Positions 39,161 to 47,640 of a stretch of DNA of 48,619 nucleotides are shown here, in pieces. Where the stretch lies: contig JBHOQX010000012.1 in the NCBI GenBank assembly GCA_042408595.1, positions 1 through 48,619 on the forward strand. The letters run 5' to 3'. Positions within the stretch are counted from its first letter, which is position 1; each line of letters starts with the position of its first letter. Position numbers and translations under genes: made by a program. The notes under the pieces were generated by a model. It was not told where the DNA came from and did not search any database. It worked only from the letters and a program-made list of their open reading frames with translations. Source of the DNA: JBHOQX01 sp042408595. GTDB taxonomy: Bacteria; Chloroflexota; Chloroflexia; Chloroflexales; Roseiflexaceae.

Positions 39161-40918
39161 ATGCGAATCAGTGCCCCGTTTCCGCGCACGCGCGAGCGCG
39201 CGGCCATGGGTGCGCCGCCAGGGCGGCGCGGCTGGCTCTGGCTGCTGCTGCCGGTGGCGCTGCTGGCGATCGTTGGGACGATCCTGTGGCGGCTTCAGAC
39301 ACCCGCCGCGCCGCCCGCAACCACCACCGCCTCGGTCAGCCAGGGCGACCTCGCGATCACCGTGACCGGCAGCGGCGCGGTCGCGGCGGCGCGCACCATC
39401 GACATGCCGTTCCAACAAGCCGGCACGATCACCGCGGTCAACGTGAAGGTCGGCGACCAAGTGAAGGCCGGGCAGGTGCTGGCGCAGGTCGACGACAGCG
39501 ACCTCAAGCTGGCGCTGGCGCAGGCGCAGGCGAACGCGAAATCGGCCGAGGCCAAGCTCCAGCAGTTGCGCACCGGCACCGTGACGCAGACAGACATCGC
39601 CAGCGCGAAGGCCGCGGTCGCAGCGGCGCAGGCCAAACTCAACGCGCTGCGCAACCCCACGGCAGCCGACCTTAGCGCGGCGCGCGCCCAGCTCGCGCAG
39701 GCCCAGGCCAACCTCGAGACCACACGCAACAACCAATCGCAGAACAAGACGAGCGCCTACACGCAAATGCAGCAGGCGGCGGAGAACCTGACGGCGGCGC
39801 AGACCAAGTACGCCAGCGCCAAGGCCGATTGGGACTACGTGCAGGCGACCGGCAACGACCCGCAGCAGCCGACCAAGACCGACGCGCAGGGCCGCAAGGT
39901 GCCCAACAAGCTGAACGACGCGCAGCAGCGGCAGTACCGCGACGCATTCATCACCGCGGAGGCGGCGTTGCACAACGCCGAACAGGCCGTCCGGCAGGCG
40001 CAGGTGGCCTACGACACCGCCCGCCAGAACGAAGCGGTCTCCGTGCCGCTGGCCGAGCAACAGGTCGCCAACGCGCAGACCCAGCTCGACGCGCTGCGCC
40101 ATCCGTCGGCGAGCGATATCGCCCAGGCGCAGGCCGCCGTCATCCAGGCGCAGGCCAACCTGGCGAATCTCACCAAACCGGCGACCGACGCAGATATCGC
40201 CGCGGCCGAGGCGGCCGTCACCCAGGCACAGGCTGCGGTTACGACAGCCGAGCGCAACCTGGCCCGGGCGGCGCTCACCGCGCCCTTCGATGGCGTGATC
40301 TCGGCTGTGAACATACAGGTCGGCGGCACGGTCGGCACCTCCTCCGCCGCGTTCACGTTGGTGGATCGCTCGACACTCCACGTGAACGTGAACCTGAGTG
40401 AGAGCGACGCGGCCAAAGTCCAGCCCGGCCAGACGGTCTCGTTGACGTTCGATGCGCTGCCGGGTGTGAAGCTCCAGGGCAAGGTGGTGACGGTCGCGCC
40501 ATCGGCGACGGTACAGCAGAACGTCGTCACCTACCCGACCGAGGTCGAATTCGACCCGGGCGACGCGCCGGTGAGGGTCGGCATGAGCGCGACCGCCGAG
40601 ATACTCGTGCAGCGGATCACAAACGCGATCCTGGTGCCGAGCCGTGCCGTGCAGACGGCCGGCGGGATCAAGACCGTGACGGTGCTCCAGGGCGAGAAGC
40701 AGATCCCGGTGACGGTACCGGTCGAGACCGGCGTCACCAGCAACGGCCAGACGCAGATCCTGAGTTGCAGCGCCACCGGCACGCAGTGCCTCCAGCCCGG
40801 CGACAGGCTGCAGGTTGCACAGACGGCGACCGCCACCGGCGCGAGCAGCGGCACGGGCAGCCAGAACCGCATCCGCGGCGGCCCCGACATCGTCGTCGGC
40901 CCGCGGCCCTTCCCGTAG
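39161..40918 (+). CDS. macA: MacA-like periplasmic adaptor (HlyD/RND membrane-fusion family)
   Basis: 585 residues from ATG 39161, behind GGGAGGGAG. One N-terminal membrane anchor (about 25-45) is followed by a biotinyl-lipoyl half-domain (TVTGSGAVAAARTID; VGDQVKAGQVLAQVDDSD). A very long Ala/Gln-rich coiled-coil hairpin (about 115-370, repeated AQAQANL and TQAQAAV units) comes next. Then the second lipoyl half (LTAPFDGVISAVNIQVGGTV), a beta-barrel (LHVNVNLSESDAAKVQPGQTV) and a membrane-proximal domain (AILVPSRAVQ). It pairs with the MacB ATPase and permease directly downstream. In a bacterium without a classic outer-membrane TolC, the hairpin may serve a different contact. Confidence 0.93.
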   Translation: MRISAPFPRTRERAAMGAPPGRRGWLWLLLPVALLAIVGTILWRLQTPAAPPATTTASVSQGDLAITVTGSGAVAAARTIDMPFQQAGTITAVNVKVGDQVKAGQVLAQVDDSDLKLALAQAQANAKSAEAKLQQLRTGTVTQTDIASAKAAVAAAQAKLNALRNPTAADLSAARAQLAQAQANLETTRNNQSQNKTSAYTQMQQAAENLTAAQTKYASAKADWDYVQATGNDPQQPTKTDAQGRKVPNKLNDAQQRQYRDAFITAEAALHNAEQAVRQAQVAYDTARQNEAVSVPLAEQQVANAQTQLDALRHPSASDIAQAQAAVIQAQANLANLTKPATDADIAAAEAAVTQAQAAVTTAERNLARAALTAPFDGVISAVNIQVGGTVGTSSAAFTLVDRSTLHVNVNLSESDAAKVQPGQTVSLTFDALPGVKLQGKVVTVAPSATVQQNVVTYPTEVEFDPGDAPVRVGMSATAEILVQRITNAILVPSRAVQTAGGIKTVTVLQGEKQIPVTVPVETGVTSNGQTQILSCSATGTQCLQPGDRLQVAQTATATGASSGTGSQNRIRGGPDIVVGPRPFP

Positions 40919-40928
40919 GAGGCGCGCA

Positions 40929-41702
40929 ATGGACCCGATCATCCAGGCGCGCGGCCTGCGCAAGACCTACCAGATGGGCGAGGTCGAGGTTCCGGCGCTG
41001 CGCGGCGTCAGCTTCACCATCCAGCGCGGCGAGTTCGTGGCGATCATGGGCCCCTCCGGCAGCGGCAAGAGCACGCTGATGAATCTGCTCGGTTGCCTCG
41101 ACACGCCGACCGCCGGGGAGTACATTCTCGATGGCCTGCCGGTCGAGCAATTGGACCGGAACCTGATGGCGGCCGTGCGCAATCGCAAGATCGGCTTCGT
41201 CTTCCAGCAGTTCAACCTGCTGCCGCGCCAGACGGCGCTGGAGAATGTCGCGCTGCCGCTGGTCTACCTGGGCGGCATGCGCCACGGCGAGCGGCTGGCG
41301 CGAGCGCAGGAGATGCTTGAGCTCGTCGGACTGGGCGATCGGCTCGACCACCGGCCAAAACAGCTCTCCGGCGGGCAGCAGCAGCGCGTCGCCATCGCCC
41401 GCGCGCTGGTGACGCGTCCGGCGCTGGTGCTGGCCGACGAGCCGACCGGCAATCTCGACTCGCATGCCAGCCGGGAGATCCTGTCACTGTTCGAGGAACT
41501 GAACCGCCAGGGCATCACGATCGTGCTGGTGACGCACGAGGCCGATATCGCGGCGCACGCGCGCCGCGTGTTGACAGTGCACGACGGCCTGATCGACAGC
41601 GACACGGCGCGCCTGCCGGCCGCCACCCCCGGACGAAGCGCGGCGCGGCGGCGGGTGTCGATCGCCCGGCGGCCGCCGCCCATCCAGCGGAGGAATGCAT
41701 GA
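40929..41702 (+). CDS. MacB-type ABC transporter ATPase
   Basis: 257 residues from ATG 40929. The ribosome site GGAGG overlaps the macA stop. It has all motifs: Walker A MGPSGSGKST, Q-loop FVFQQFNLLPRQ, signature QLSGGQQQRVAIARAL, Walker B LVLADEPTGNLDS and H-loop THEADI. This is the LolD/MacB/FtsE branch, which uses ATP for mechanotransmission rather than classic transport. The last ~35 residues are a basic extension (RSAARRRVSIARRPPPIQRR). The stop overlaps the permease ATG as ATGA, so the two are translationally coupled. Confidence 0.96.
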   Translation: MDPIIQARGLRKTYQMGEVEVPALRGVSFTIQRGEFVAIMGPSGSGKSTLMNLLGCLDTPTAGEYILDGLPVEQLDRNLMAAVRNRKIGFVFQQFNLLPRQTALENVALPLVYLGGMRHGERLARAQEMLELVGLGDRLDHRPKQLSGGQQQRVAIARALVTRPALVLADEPTGNLDSHASREILSLFEELNRQGITIVLVTHEADIAAHARRVLTVHDGLIDSDTARLPAATPGRSAARRRVSIARRPPPIQRRNA

Positions 41703-43060
41703 GCGCACTTGAGACGGCCGATCGACAGCCCGGCGCCGTCGACCCCGCGGCCGATGGCGCTGCCACGAGCATAGCGCTCGATGCGCGAGCCGTGGCCGCG
41801 TTGCAGGCCGGCGGGATCGGCCTGGGCGAGACGATGCGGATCGCCCTGTCAAGCCTGACGGCCAACCTGCTCCGCACCCTGCTGACCGCGCTCGGGATCA
41901 TTATCGGCGTGGCGGCGGTCGTCGCCCTGATGGCGATCGGGCGCGGCTCGCAGGAGGCGATCACCGCGCGCATCACGGCGAACGGCGCGAACCTGCTGAC
42001 GGTGCGCCCCGGCTCCGCGAGCAGCGGCGGGGTCGGCGAGGGCGTGGGCAGCGCCCAGACGCTCACAGCCGGTGACGCAGCGGCGCTGGCCGACCCGCAG
42101 AACGTGCCGAGCGCCAGCCTGGTCTCGCCGGAGTACAACGCATCCGGCCAGATCGTAGCCGGCAGCCAGAACACCAACGCCCGCATCACCGGGGCGACGC
42201 CGGCCTACCTGACGGTGCATCACAACACGGTGGCCGAGGGCGATTTCATCAGCGACGAGCAGGTGGGCAGCGCCGCCACGGTCGCCGTGCTGGGCGCGAA
42301 TATCGCCGCGGAACTCTTCCCGGATGGGGGCGCAGTCGGCCAGTCGATCCGGATCAACCGGCAGAGCTTCAAGGTGATCGGCGTGCTGGCCGCGCAGGGC
42401 GGCGGCGGTTTCGGCTCGATCGACGACGGCGTGATCGTGCCGCTTTCGACGGCGCAGCGACGGCTCTTTGGCGGGCGGGCGATCCAGGGCGGCGCGGCGC
42501 TGGTCTCGGCGATCGTCGTTCAGGCGCGCGATCAGAACAGCGTCCAGGCAGCACTGGGCGAGATCGAGCAGACGTTGCGCGATCGCCACAACCTACCGGC
42601 CAACGGCAGCGCCGACGACTTCAGCGTGATCAACCAGCAAGACCTTCTGAACAGCGTCATCCAGACGACCCAGACGCTGACGCTCTTTCTGGGCGCGATC
42701 GCGGCGATCTCGCTGTTGGTGGGCGGCATCGGGATCATGAACATCATGCTGGTCGCGGTGCGCGAGCGCACCCGCGAGATCGGGCTGCGCAAGGCGCTTG
42801 GCGCGCGCGAGGGCGACATCCTCACGCAGTTCCTGATCGAGGCGCTGGTGATCAGCGCGCTTGGCGGGCTGATCGGGCTGGCGCTCGGCGTGCTGATCGC
42901 CCTGTCGGTCAACCTGACCGGGCTGATCACTGCACGGCCGAGCGTGGATGCGGCGGCGCTGGCGGTCGGGTTCGCCCTGGCGGTCGGGTTGTTCTTTGGC
43001 ATCGCGCCGGCCCGCAGCGCCGCCCGGCTCGACCCGATCGAGGCGCTGCGATATGAGTGA
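41699..43060 (+). CDS. MacB-type ABC transporter permease (FtsX fold)
   Basis: 453 residues. An N-terminal cytoplasmic stretch of about 40 residues leads to a first membrane helix (LLRTLLTALGIIIGVAAVVAL). A large extracytoplasmic MacB-type periplasmic core domain follows (about 75-320; e.g. LVSPEYNASGQIV and IRINRQSFKVIGVL). Three C-terminal helices with the FtsX motif RTREIGLRKALGAREGDILTQF finish it. It is separate from the ATPase, as in many non-proteobacterial MacAB systems, and coupled to it by ATGA. Likely exports a peptide, lipid or antibiotic from the envelope. Confidence 0.95.
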   Translation: MSALETADRQPGAVDPAADGAATSIALDARAVAALQAGGIGLGETMRIALSSLTANLLRTLLTALGIIIGVAAVVALMAIGRGSQEAITARITANGANLLTVRPGSASSGGVGEGVGSAQTLTAGDAAALADPQNVPSASLVSPEYNASGQIVAGSQNTNARITGATPAYLTVHHNTVAEGDFISDEQVGSAATVAVLGANIAAELFPDGGAVGQSIRINRQSFKVIGVLAAQGGGGFGSIDDGVIVPLSTAQRRLFGGRAIQGGAALVSAIVVQARDQNSVQAALGEIEQTLRDRHNLPANGSADDFSVINQQDLLNSVIQTTQTLTLFLGAIAAISLLVGGIGIMNIMLVAVRERTREIGLRKALGAREGDILTQFLIEALVISALGGLIGLALGVLIALSVNLTGLITARPSVDAAALAVGFALAVGLFFGIAPARSAARLDPIEALRYE

Positions 43061-43235
43061 GGATGAGAAGCGGTCTGAACCGGAAAGGTCTGGCGGGCGT
43101 CGCCCTCCACGATGCGTCTGCGCCGCCGGGCGGTCAGCGGCGCTGGCTTGCTTCTGAAAGCCTACGGCCCTCGCCCCGCGAGCAGCGTTTCAGCCAGACT
43201 CTGCGGGGGAAGGATGGGTGGGATTGGAAATGACA

Positions 43236-43372
43236 GGACAGACGCGGTCACCCGCATCGCGGGAGGTGAGCGGGCCGCAGGCCATGCAGGCGGTTTCTGG
43301 TTGGCGCGTGTGCACACGCCAACCCAGCGCTCTTGCAAGGACTTCGCCGCGCCAAACCGCTCCACCGCGTCA
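43236..43372 (+). repeat. Palindromic intergenic element, copy 2 of 3
   Basis: GGACAGACGCGGTCACCCGC, CGCGGGAGGTGAGCGGGC, CGCAGGCC, GGCGGTTTCTGGTTGGCGCG, then a second half ending TCCACCGCGTCA, in the same block order as the copy at 48292-48420 and the inverse of 11941-12076. The ends AGACGCGGTCA and (reverse strand) TGACGCGGTGG form short inverted termini. Confidence 0.62.
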
Positions 43373-43442
43373 TCCCAATTGCTCCTGGAACGACCAGCAT
43401 GGTTTGGCGGCGCATGGGTGGTTCACGTGTCGGCCCTCATCC

Positions 43443-43479
43443 CCTGTCCCCCGCTCCCGAATCGGGAGCGGGGGACAGG
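43443..43479. repeat. Perfect 37-bp palindrome
   Basis: CCTGTCCCCCGCTCCCGA (43443-43460), a single central A, then TCGGGAGCGGGGGACAGG (43462-43479): 18 bp of perfect inverted repeat. It would form a very stable hairpin or cruciform. It lies 121 bp upstream of the DUF5666 ATG and is not followed by T residues. Confidence 0.85.
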
Positions 43480-43600
43480 AGGGCGCCAGGGTGCGGGCTC
43501 GGAGAGAAGCGACACAGAAGCAAGCGAGACTGTCGCTCATCTCCAGACTCGAGCCTTCGGCCTCCAATCGCAGATCTTTTCGAACACAAAGGAGACTTCG

Positions 43601-44071
43601 ATGCGACTTGAGCGGATGATCTGGATCGTGGCGCTGGTCGCGGTGGGCGCGATCGGCTTTTTCAGCGGGCAGATCGTCGGCGTGCGCGCTGGCGAGCAGG
43701 AGCGTCAACTGGCAGTCCAGCAGTTCCTCGGCCAGCGAGGCGGCGGTCCGGGCGCGGGCGGCTCCGGCCAGAACGGCAGCCTGGGGCGCGGCCAGAATAC
43801 CTTCGCCGGGGGTGGCATCGCCGGGACGGTGGCCAGCATCTCCGGAAACACCCTGACGATCACGACACGCAACGGCCAGACGGCCAGAGTCGAGCTTGCG
43901 CCGAACGGCACGGTGCGCAAGCAGGTGGACGGACAGCTGAGCGATATCAAGCCGGGCGACCAGGTGGTCGCTATCGGGACTCAGAACGGCGACACCTTCA
44001 GCGCCAGGAGTATCCAGCTCGGCGGCCTCGGGCCCGGGGAGCGCCCGGTTGTCGCGCCGGCCGGGCCGTAG
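43601..44071 (+). CDS. DUF5666-domain secreted or membrane-anchored protein
   Basis: 156 residues from ATG 43601, behind AAAGGAGAC. The N-terminus has one hydrophobic helix (about 7-25, IWIVALVAVGAIGFFSG) serving as anchor or signal. A Gly/Gln-rich linker (about 45-70) follows. The C-terminal DUF5666 beta-domain reads GIAGTVASISGNTLTITTRN, ARVELAPNGTVRK, and IKPGDQVVAIGTQNGDTFSA. The domain is an OB-like barrel of unknown role. Adjacent to macAB, it may be an accessory envelope protein of the exporter, but a 540-bp gap separates them. A good terminator follows at 44116. Confidence 0.85.
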   Translation: MRLERMIWIVALVAVGAIGFFSGQIVGVRAGEQERQLAVQQFLGQRGGGPGAGGSGQNGSLGRGQNTFAGGGIAGTVASISGNTLTITTRNGQTARVELAPNGTVRKQVDGQLSDIKPGDQVVAIGTQNGDTFSARSIQLGGLGPGERPVVAPAGP

Positions 44072-44115
44072 TCGGTACACCCCACACGAAGCAGCGCAAC
44101 GAGCGTGAGCGAAGG

Positions 44116-44142
44116 GGCGGGTCGCAGACCCGCCTCTGTTTT
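44116..44142 (+). terminator. Intrinsic terminator after the DUF5666 gene
   Basis: GGCGGGT (44116-44122), loop CGCAG, ACCCGCC (44128-44134), followed by TCTGTTTT. A 7-bp G+C-rich stem with a T-run, 45 bp after the DUF5666 stop. Confidence 0.75.
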
Positions 44143-44158
44143 GCTCATCCACCAATGA

Positions 44159-44167
44159 TGCTATACT
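44159..44167 (+). promoter_or_regulatory. Extended -10 promoter upstream of the cation exchanger
   Basis: TGC-TATACT, close to consensus, located 17 bp after the terminator of the previous unit. The predicted start near 44174 leaves a ~307-nt leader. Confidence 0.5.
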
Positions 44168-44480
44168 GCTGCGGAACTCGCGGGGCGCGACCCGCCCCAC
44201 GGCACGAAACCTGCCCAGAGCACACCGCCGAACCGACCGGCCATCCGCTGACCATGGGCCTGGCGCGATCATGGCTGACTGCGTGTCGCGCATTGGATGG
44301 CGCAAACGGCGCCCGGTGTGTGATCGGCGAGTGCGGTGGATTCGTGGCTGCACACCCTGAAGAGCAATCGATCCAGATAGTATTGCGCAAGGAATCGAGC
44401 GGCCGCCTCATGGGAGAGCACCACCATTTCAATCGGCACCTAACAATCTGCGATTGCACAAGAAAAGCAGGAGGCAACGC

Positions 44481-45698
44481 GTGGGACGGATACTGTTGAT
44501 TGTCGGCGCGGTTCTGCTCACCATACCCGGCATGGCATTCCGGCTGACGCACACACACATCGACCCGCTGATCGACTCAGCGATCTATGGGTTGGCAGTG
44601 CTCGGCGCGGCGTTCATGCTCTCATGGGCAGCTGAAGTGGCGCAGAACGACATTCCACGGGCACTGGCGCTGACGATCCTGGCACTGATCGCCGTCCTGC
44701 CGGAGTATGCGGTGGACATGTACCTCGCCTGGCGCGCCGCCGATGACCCGGCGACCTACGGGCCGCTCGCGCTCGTGAACATGACCGGGGCGAACCGGCT
44801 GCTGATCGGCCTGGGATGGCCGGTGGTGGTGCTCATCTTCTGGCTGCGCACCCGACGGCTCAAGCAGCTCCGGCCGGGGATCGCGCTCGACCACGGGCAA
44901 AACGTCGAGATTCTCTTCCTCGGTATCGCAACACTCTATTCGTTCCTGATTCCGCTCAAGGGCACGCTCGACCTGGTCGATGTCGTCATCGTGGTGGCGA
45001 TCTTCGGCGTCTATGCCTGGCAGGTCGCCAAGGCGGAGCATGTCGAGCCCGACTTGATCGGGCCAGCGCGCTTGCTTGGCGACTTGCCCGACACGCCACG
45101 CCGCCTGGCGACTTTCGGGCTGTTCGCACTGTCCGGCGTCGCGATCTTTCTGGTCGCCGAACCGTTCGCCGAGTCGCTGATCGCCGCCGGTATCGCGCTC
45201 GGGCTGGATCGGCGGACATTGGTGCAGTGGCTGGCGCCGCTCGCCTCGGAGGCGCCGGAGTTTATTATCACCGGCATGTTCGCCTGGCGGCTGCTCGGCG
45301 CTGCGGCGCTCGGGGCGCTCGTCTCCTCCAAGGTCAACCAGTGGACACTGCTGGTTGGCACGGTCCCGCTGGTGTACAACATTGCTTCGTCTGTGATTCG
45401 CAAGCCGGTACCGGCCACCCTGGAGCTGGATGCAGTGCAGCGCGTCGATCTGCTGCTGACCTCGGCCCAATCCTATTTCGCCGTCGCGATGCTGCTTGGG
45501 CTGCACCTGTCGCTCTGGGAAGCGGCGCTGCTGGCCGGGCTGTTCCTCACGCAGCTGTTCGTGCCCGGCACCGACCTGATCGTCACAGGGATTTACCTGC
45601 TGCTCGGGACGTTCTTCATCATCCGCAATCGGAGCAGCATCGTGGATGCGCTGCGGAGCATCCGCTCCGGGCGGGTGGCGCAGGACACGCACGCCTGA
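44481..45698 (+). CDS. CaCA-superfamily sodium/calcium exchanger-like protein
   Basis: 405 residues from GTG 44481, chosen because GGAGG lies 7 nt upstream. About ten to eleven membrane segments in two homologous halves. The first alpha-repeat-like motif is LSWAAEVAQNDIPRALALTI, then LALIAVLPEYAVDMYLAWR; the second is FAESLIAAGIALGLDRRTLV, then LAPLASEAPEFIITGMFAWR. The paired acidic residues (LPEYAVD and SEAPEF) are those that bind cations in NCX/YrbG-type exchangers. Motifs deviate from the canonical G(S/N)SxPE, so ion specificity is uncertain. It ends convergently, with one base between its stop and that of the next gene. Confidence 0.87.
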   Translation: MGRILLIVGAVLLTIPGMAFRLTHTHIDPLIDSAIYGLAVLGAAFMLSWAAEVAQNDIPRALALTILALIAVLPEYAVDMYLAWRAADDPATYGPLALVNMTGANRLLIGLGWPVVVLIFWLRTRRLKQLRPGIALDHGQNVEILFLGIATLYSFLIPLKGTLDLVDVVIVVAIFGVYAWQVAKAEHVEPDLIGPARLLGDLPDTPRRLATFGLFALSGVAIFLVAEPFAESLIAAGIALGLDRRTLVQWLAPLASEAPEFIITGMFAWRLLGAAALGALVSSKVNQWTLLVGTVPLVYNIASSVIRKPVPATLELDAVQRVDLLLTSAQSYFAVAMLLGLHLSLWEAALLAGLFLTQLFVPGTDLIVTGIYLLLGTFFIIRNRSSIVDALRSIRSGRVAQDTHA

Positions 45699-45699
45699 G

Positions 45700-47496
45700 C
45701 TAATTCTTCGGCATGGCCTGAATCGCCAGGTACGACGGGCGCGGGCTCCAGTCGCCGTTGAGCACGCCGTAAGACGCCTGCTCGTGCAATTCGTTGCCGT
45801 TGGCGCGCCAGGGAATGGCAAAATTCAACTGCCAAAGGAACATCCCGCCGACCCACGGCGCGTAGTCGTAGCGGCCCATCTGGAACGCGCGCACGATCCA
45901 CGCCGCCTGCTGCTCGTAGGAGATGCTATTGCCGAACTCATAGCCGGGGGTGTTGTTGGCGGTCGCCCAGCCAAACTCGGTGATCCAGATCTGGCGGTCG
46001 CCGAGGCCGTAGTCGAGCATCGCCTGGCGCACATCCTCGACCCGGCGGAAGTAGAACTCGCGGCTGGTGACGAAGTTCGGGCCGGGGCCGGGCCGGTCGG
46101 GCCACATCGTATCCGGCGGGTTGGAGGCGCCGCCGGGGTGTACGCCAACGATATCCACTGCGCCGCGGAAGCGCGGATCGGCGAACATCTGCCGCAGGTA
46201 GGCGATGTCGCTGATCGCAACATCCCAGCGGTTCGTCTCTGTGGACGAGGGCGCGCCGGAGACCACCAGCGCTGCCGGGTCATTTGCCTTGATCGCCTGC
46301 GACGCGGCGACCAACAGATCCATGTAATCGCGCGGGTTGGCGACCCAGCCGGCGTTCTCGTGCGCCAGGTTCTGCTCGTTCCAGATTTCGTATGCCTGGA
46401 CCTTGCCGCGGTAGCGCGCCGCCATCGCGCCCATGAAAGTGGCGAACTCGCCGAAGTGCGCGCGGGATGGCAAGCCGTTGCCGCCGTCGGCGGTGGCCCA
46501 CGAGGGCGCCCGGACGACGCTGATCAGCAACCTGACGTCCATGCTGTGCGCGTCGTCCACGATCCGGTCGAGCTCGCCCCAGCAGATCGCGTAGCATGGC
46601 GTGCCCGGCGCGTCCTGCAGATCCTGCCAGCGCACTTGCTGGCGGATCCAGTTCACGCCGGAGTTTTTGGCGAGTTGCAGCACCCGGCGCCGATCCTGCC
46701 ACCCCGACCAGTCGCCATAGAGGATGGCGTTGTAGCCGTAGACAAAGGGACGGGCAGCCGGCTGCTCGCGCGGGATGCGGTCGAATGCCGGGTTGCCCCG
46801 GTGGTGCGCGTCGCGGTACTCATTGCCGAGCAGGCCGAGCAGCACCCGGTAGCGTGGGTCGGGCTCGTTCGGGTGCCATTCCATGCGCTGCCGCTCGAAA
46901 TACTGCACCCAGTAGATTTCGCCGGTGGCTTGGTTGCGTTCCTGGAACTGCTCCGATTTCGGGTAGCCGAAGACCGCCAGTCCACCATTGCCGTACCAAA
47001 AGCTACGGAAGGGCGCCGGCCCGTCGCGCAGCGTGTGGCCGGTTTCCGGGAAATACGTCCCATCGCCCGGGTCGCCGACGGGGCGGAACGGCTCTTCGTT
47101 CTCGCGCCCTTCGATGCTTTTGTTGCCCATCAGGCGGCCAAGAATATAGTACTGAGTGCCGTAGTATTCTGGATGCTCCTCCAGCACAGCACGCTCAAAA
47201 TATTGAACGCGATAATATCGCCCAGGCTCGGTGAAGCTCTCCTCGATAAACGGCTGCGAGATAGGGTAGCCAAGCACAAACAGGGAATTGGGCGTGCGCT
47301 TCCAGAACTCGTTGAACGAGTTCATAGCGGCGTGGCCGGTCTCGTCGAAGTACTGCGAGCTGAAGGGCGGGTAGGTATCCGGCACCTCTTGCGGGCTGCG
47401 GGCGCCGCTGGTGTCGGCGCGGCTGTTGGCGGGCCAGAGGAGAACGCTCGCGACGATCAGCAGCGCGAGCGCGGCGGCAAGAACGCGTTGGGACAT
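45700..47496 (-). CDS. Secreted TIM-barrel glycoside hydrolase with two N-terminal YF-ETGH repeats
   Basis: 598 residues from ATG 47496-47494 after CAGGAGACC. Signal peptide at 1-26 (ending NSRA-DT). Two tandem ~80-residue repeats follow (about 47-124 and 147-224), each reading YF-ETGH ... F-FW ... L-V-F/L-GYP ... VQYFER ... HPE/N ... L-GLLGN. They resemble short bacterial surface-binding repeats and are not a domain I can name. The catalytic barrel (about 255-590) is GH39/GH5-like: AYEIWNEQN with acid/base Glu374, HPGG at 453, and QIWITEFGWAT with nucleophile Glu507. Likely acts on a beta-linked surface or plant polysaccharide. Monocistronic. Confidence 0.85.
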   Translation of the reverse strand: MSQRVLAAALALLIVASVLLWPANSRADTSGARSPQEVPDTYPPFSSQYFDETGHAAMNSFNEFWKRTPNSLFVLGYPISQPFIEESFTEPGRYYRVQYFERAVLEEHPEYYGTQYYILGRLMGNKSIEGRENEEPFRPVGDPGDGTYFPETGHTLRDGPAPFRSFWYGNGGLAVFGYPKSEQFQERNQATGEIYWVQYFERQRMEWHPNEPDPRYRVLLGLLGNEYRDAHHRGNPAFDRIPREQPAARPFVYGYNAILYGDWSGWQDRRRVLQLAKNSGVNWIRQQVRWQDLQDAPGTPCYAICWGELDRIVDDAHSMDVRLLISVVRAPSWATADGGNGLPSRAHFGEFATFMGAMAARYRGKVQAYEIWNEQNLAHENAGWVANPRDYMDLLVAASQAIKANDPAALVVSGAPSSTETNRWDVAISDIAYLRQMFADPRFRGAVDIVGVHPGGASNPPDTMWPDRPGPGPNFVTSREFYFRRVEDVRQAMLDYGLGDRQIWITEFGWATANNTPGYEFGNSISYEQQAAWIVRAFQMGRYDYAPWVGGMFLWQLNFAIPWRANGNELHEQASYGVLNGDWSPRPSYLAIQAMPKN

Positions 47497-47640
47497 TGTG
47501 GTCTCCTGTGTGGCGCCAGAGTCGATGCACCAAGGCACAGGAACTAACGAGCACCTGCCGGGCCAATCGCGCGGCGCCAGGTGATAGACGGCTGACCCCT
47601 GGATGATAGGGTGGTGATGCAGCGGAGGAGCGCGCCCGCC

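Larger units (their letters stand above)
43061..43600. other. 540-bp gene-free region with repeats
   Basis: It lies between the macB permease and the DUF5666 gene on the same strand. It contains the palindromic element copy 2 (43236-43372) and a perfect 37-bp palindrome (43443-43479). No gene: a longer frame reading into the DUF5666 gene has no ribosome site and is repeat-derived. Confidence 0.7.
44072..44480. other. 409-bp region: terminator plus long leader of the exchanger gene
   Basis: After the terminator at 44116-44142 there is a near-perfect extended -10, TGC-TATACT (44159-44167). From it to the GTG start at 44481 is a leader of about 310 nt. It carries GGGGCG/CGCCCC-type inverted text near 44180-44200 and the word CAATCTGCGATTGC (44448-44461), but no ORF with a credible ribosome site. 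I do not recognise a known riboswitch. Confidence 0.5.

Noticed and set aside
39071..40963. Minus-strand open frame of about 630 codons opposite macA
   Set aside because: The macA frame has lipoyl and barrel motifs, a good ribosome site and an operon context. The antisense product is Gly/Leu/Arg repeats reflecting the Ala/Gln coiled coil.
44155..44499. Possible small Cys/His-rich protein upstream of the cation exchanger
   Set aside because: No ribosome site before any of its starts, it overlaps the exchanger start in another frame, and composition matches non-coding DNA.
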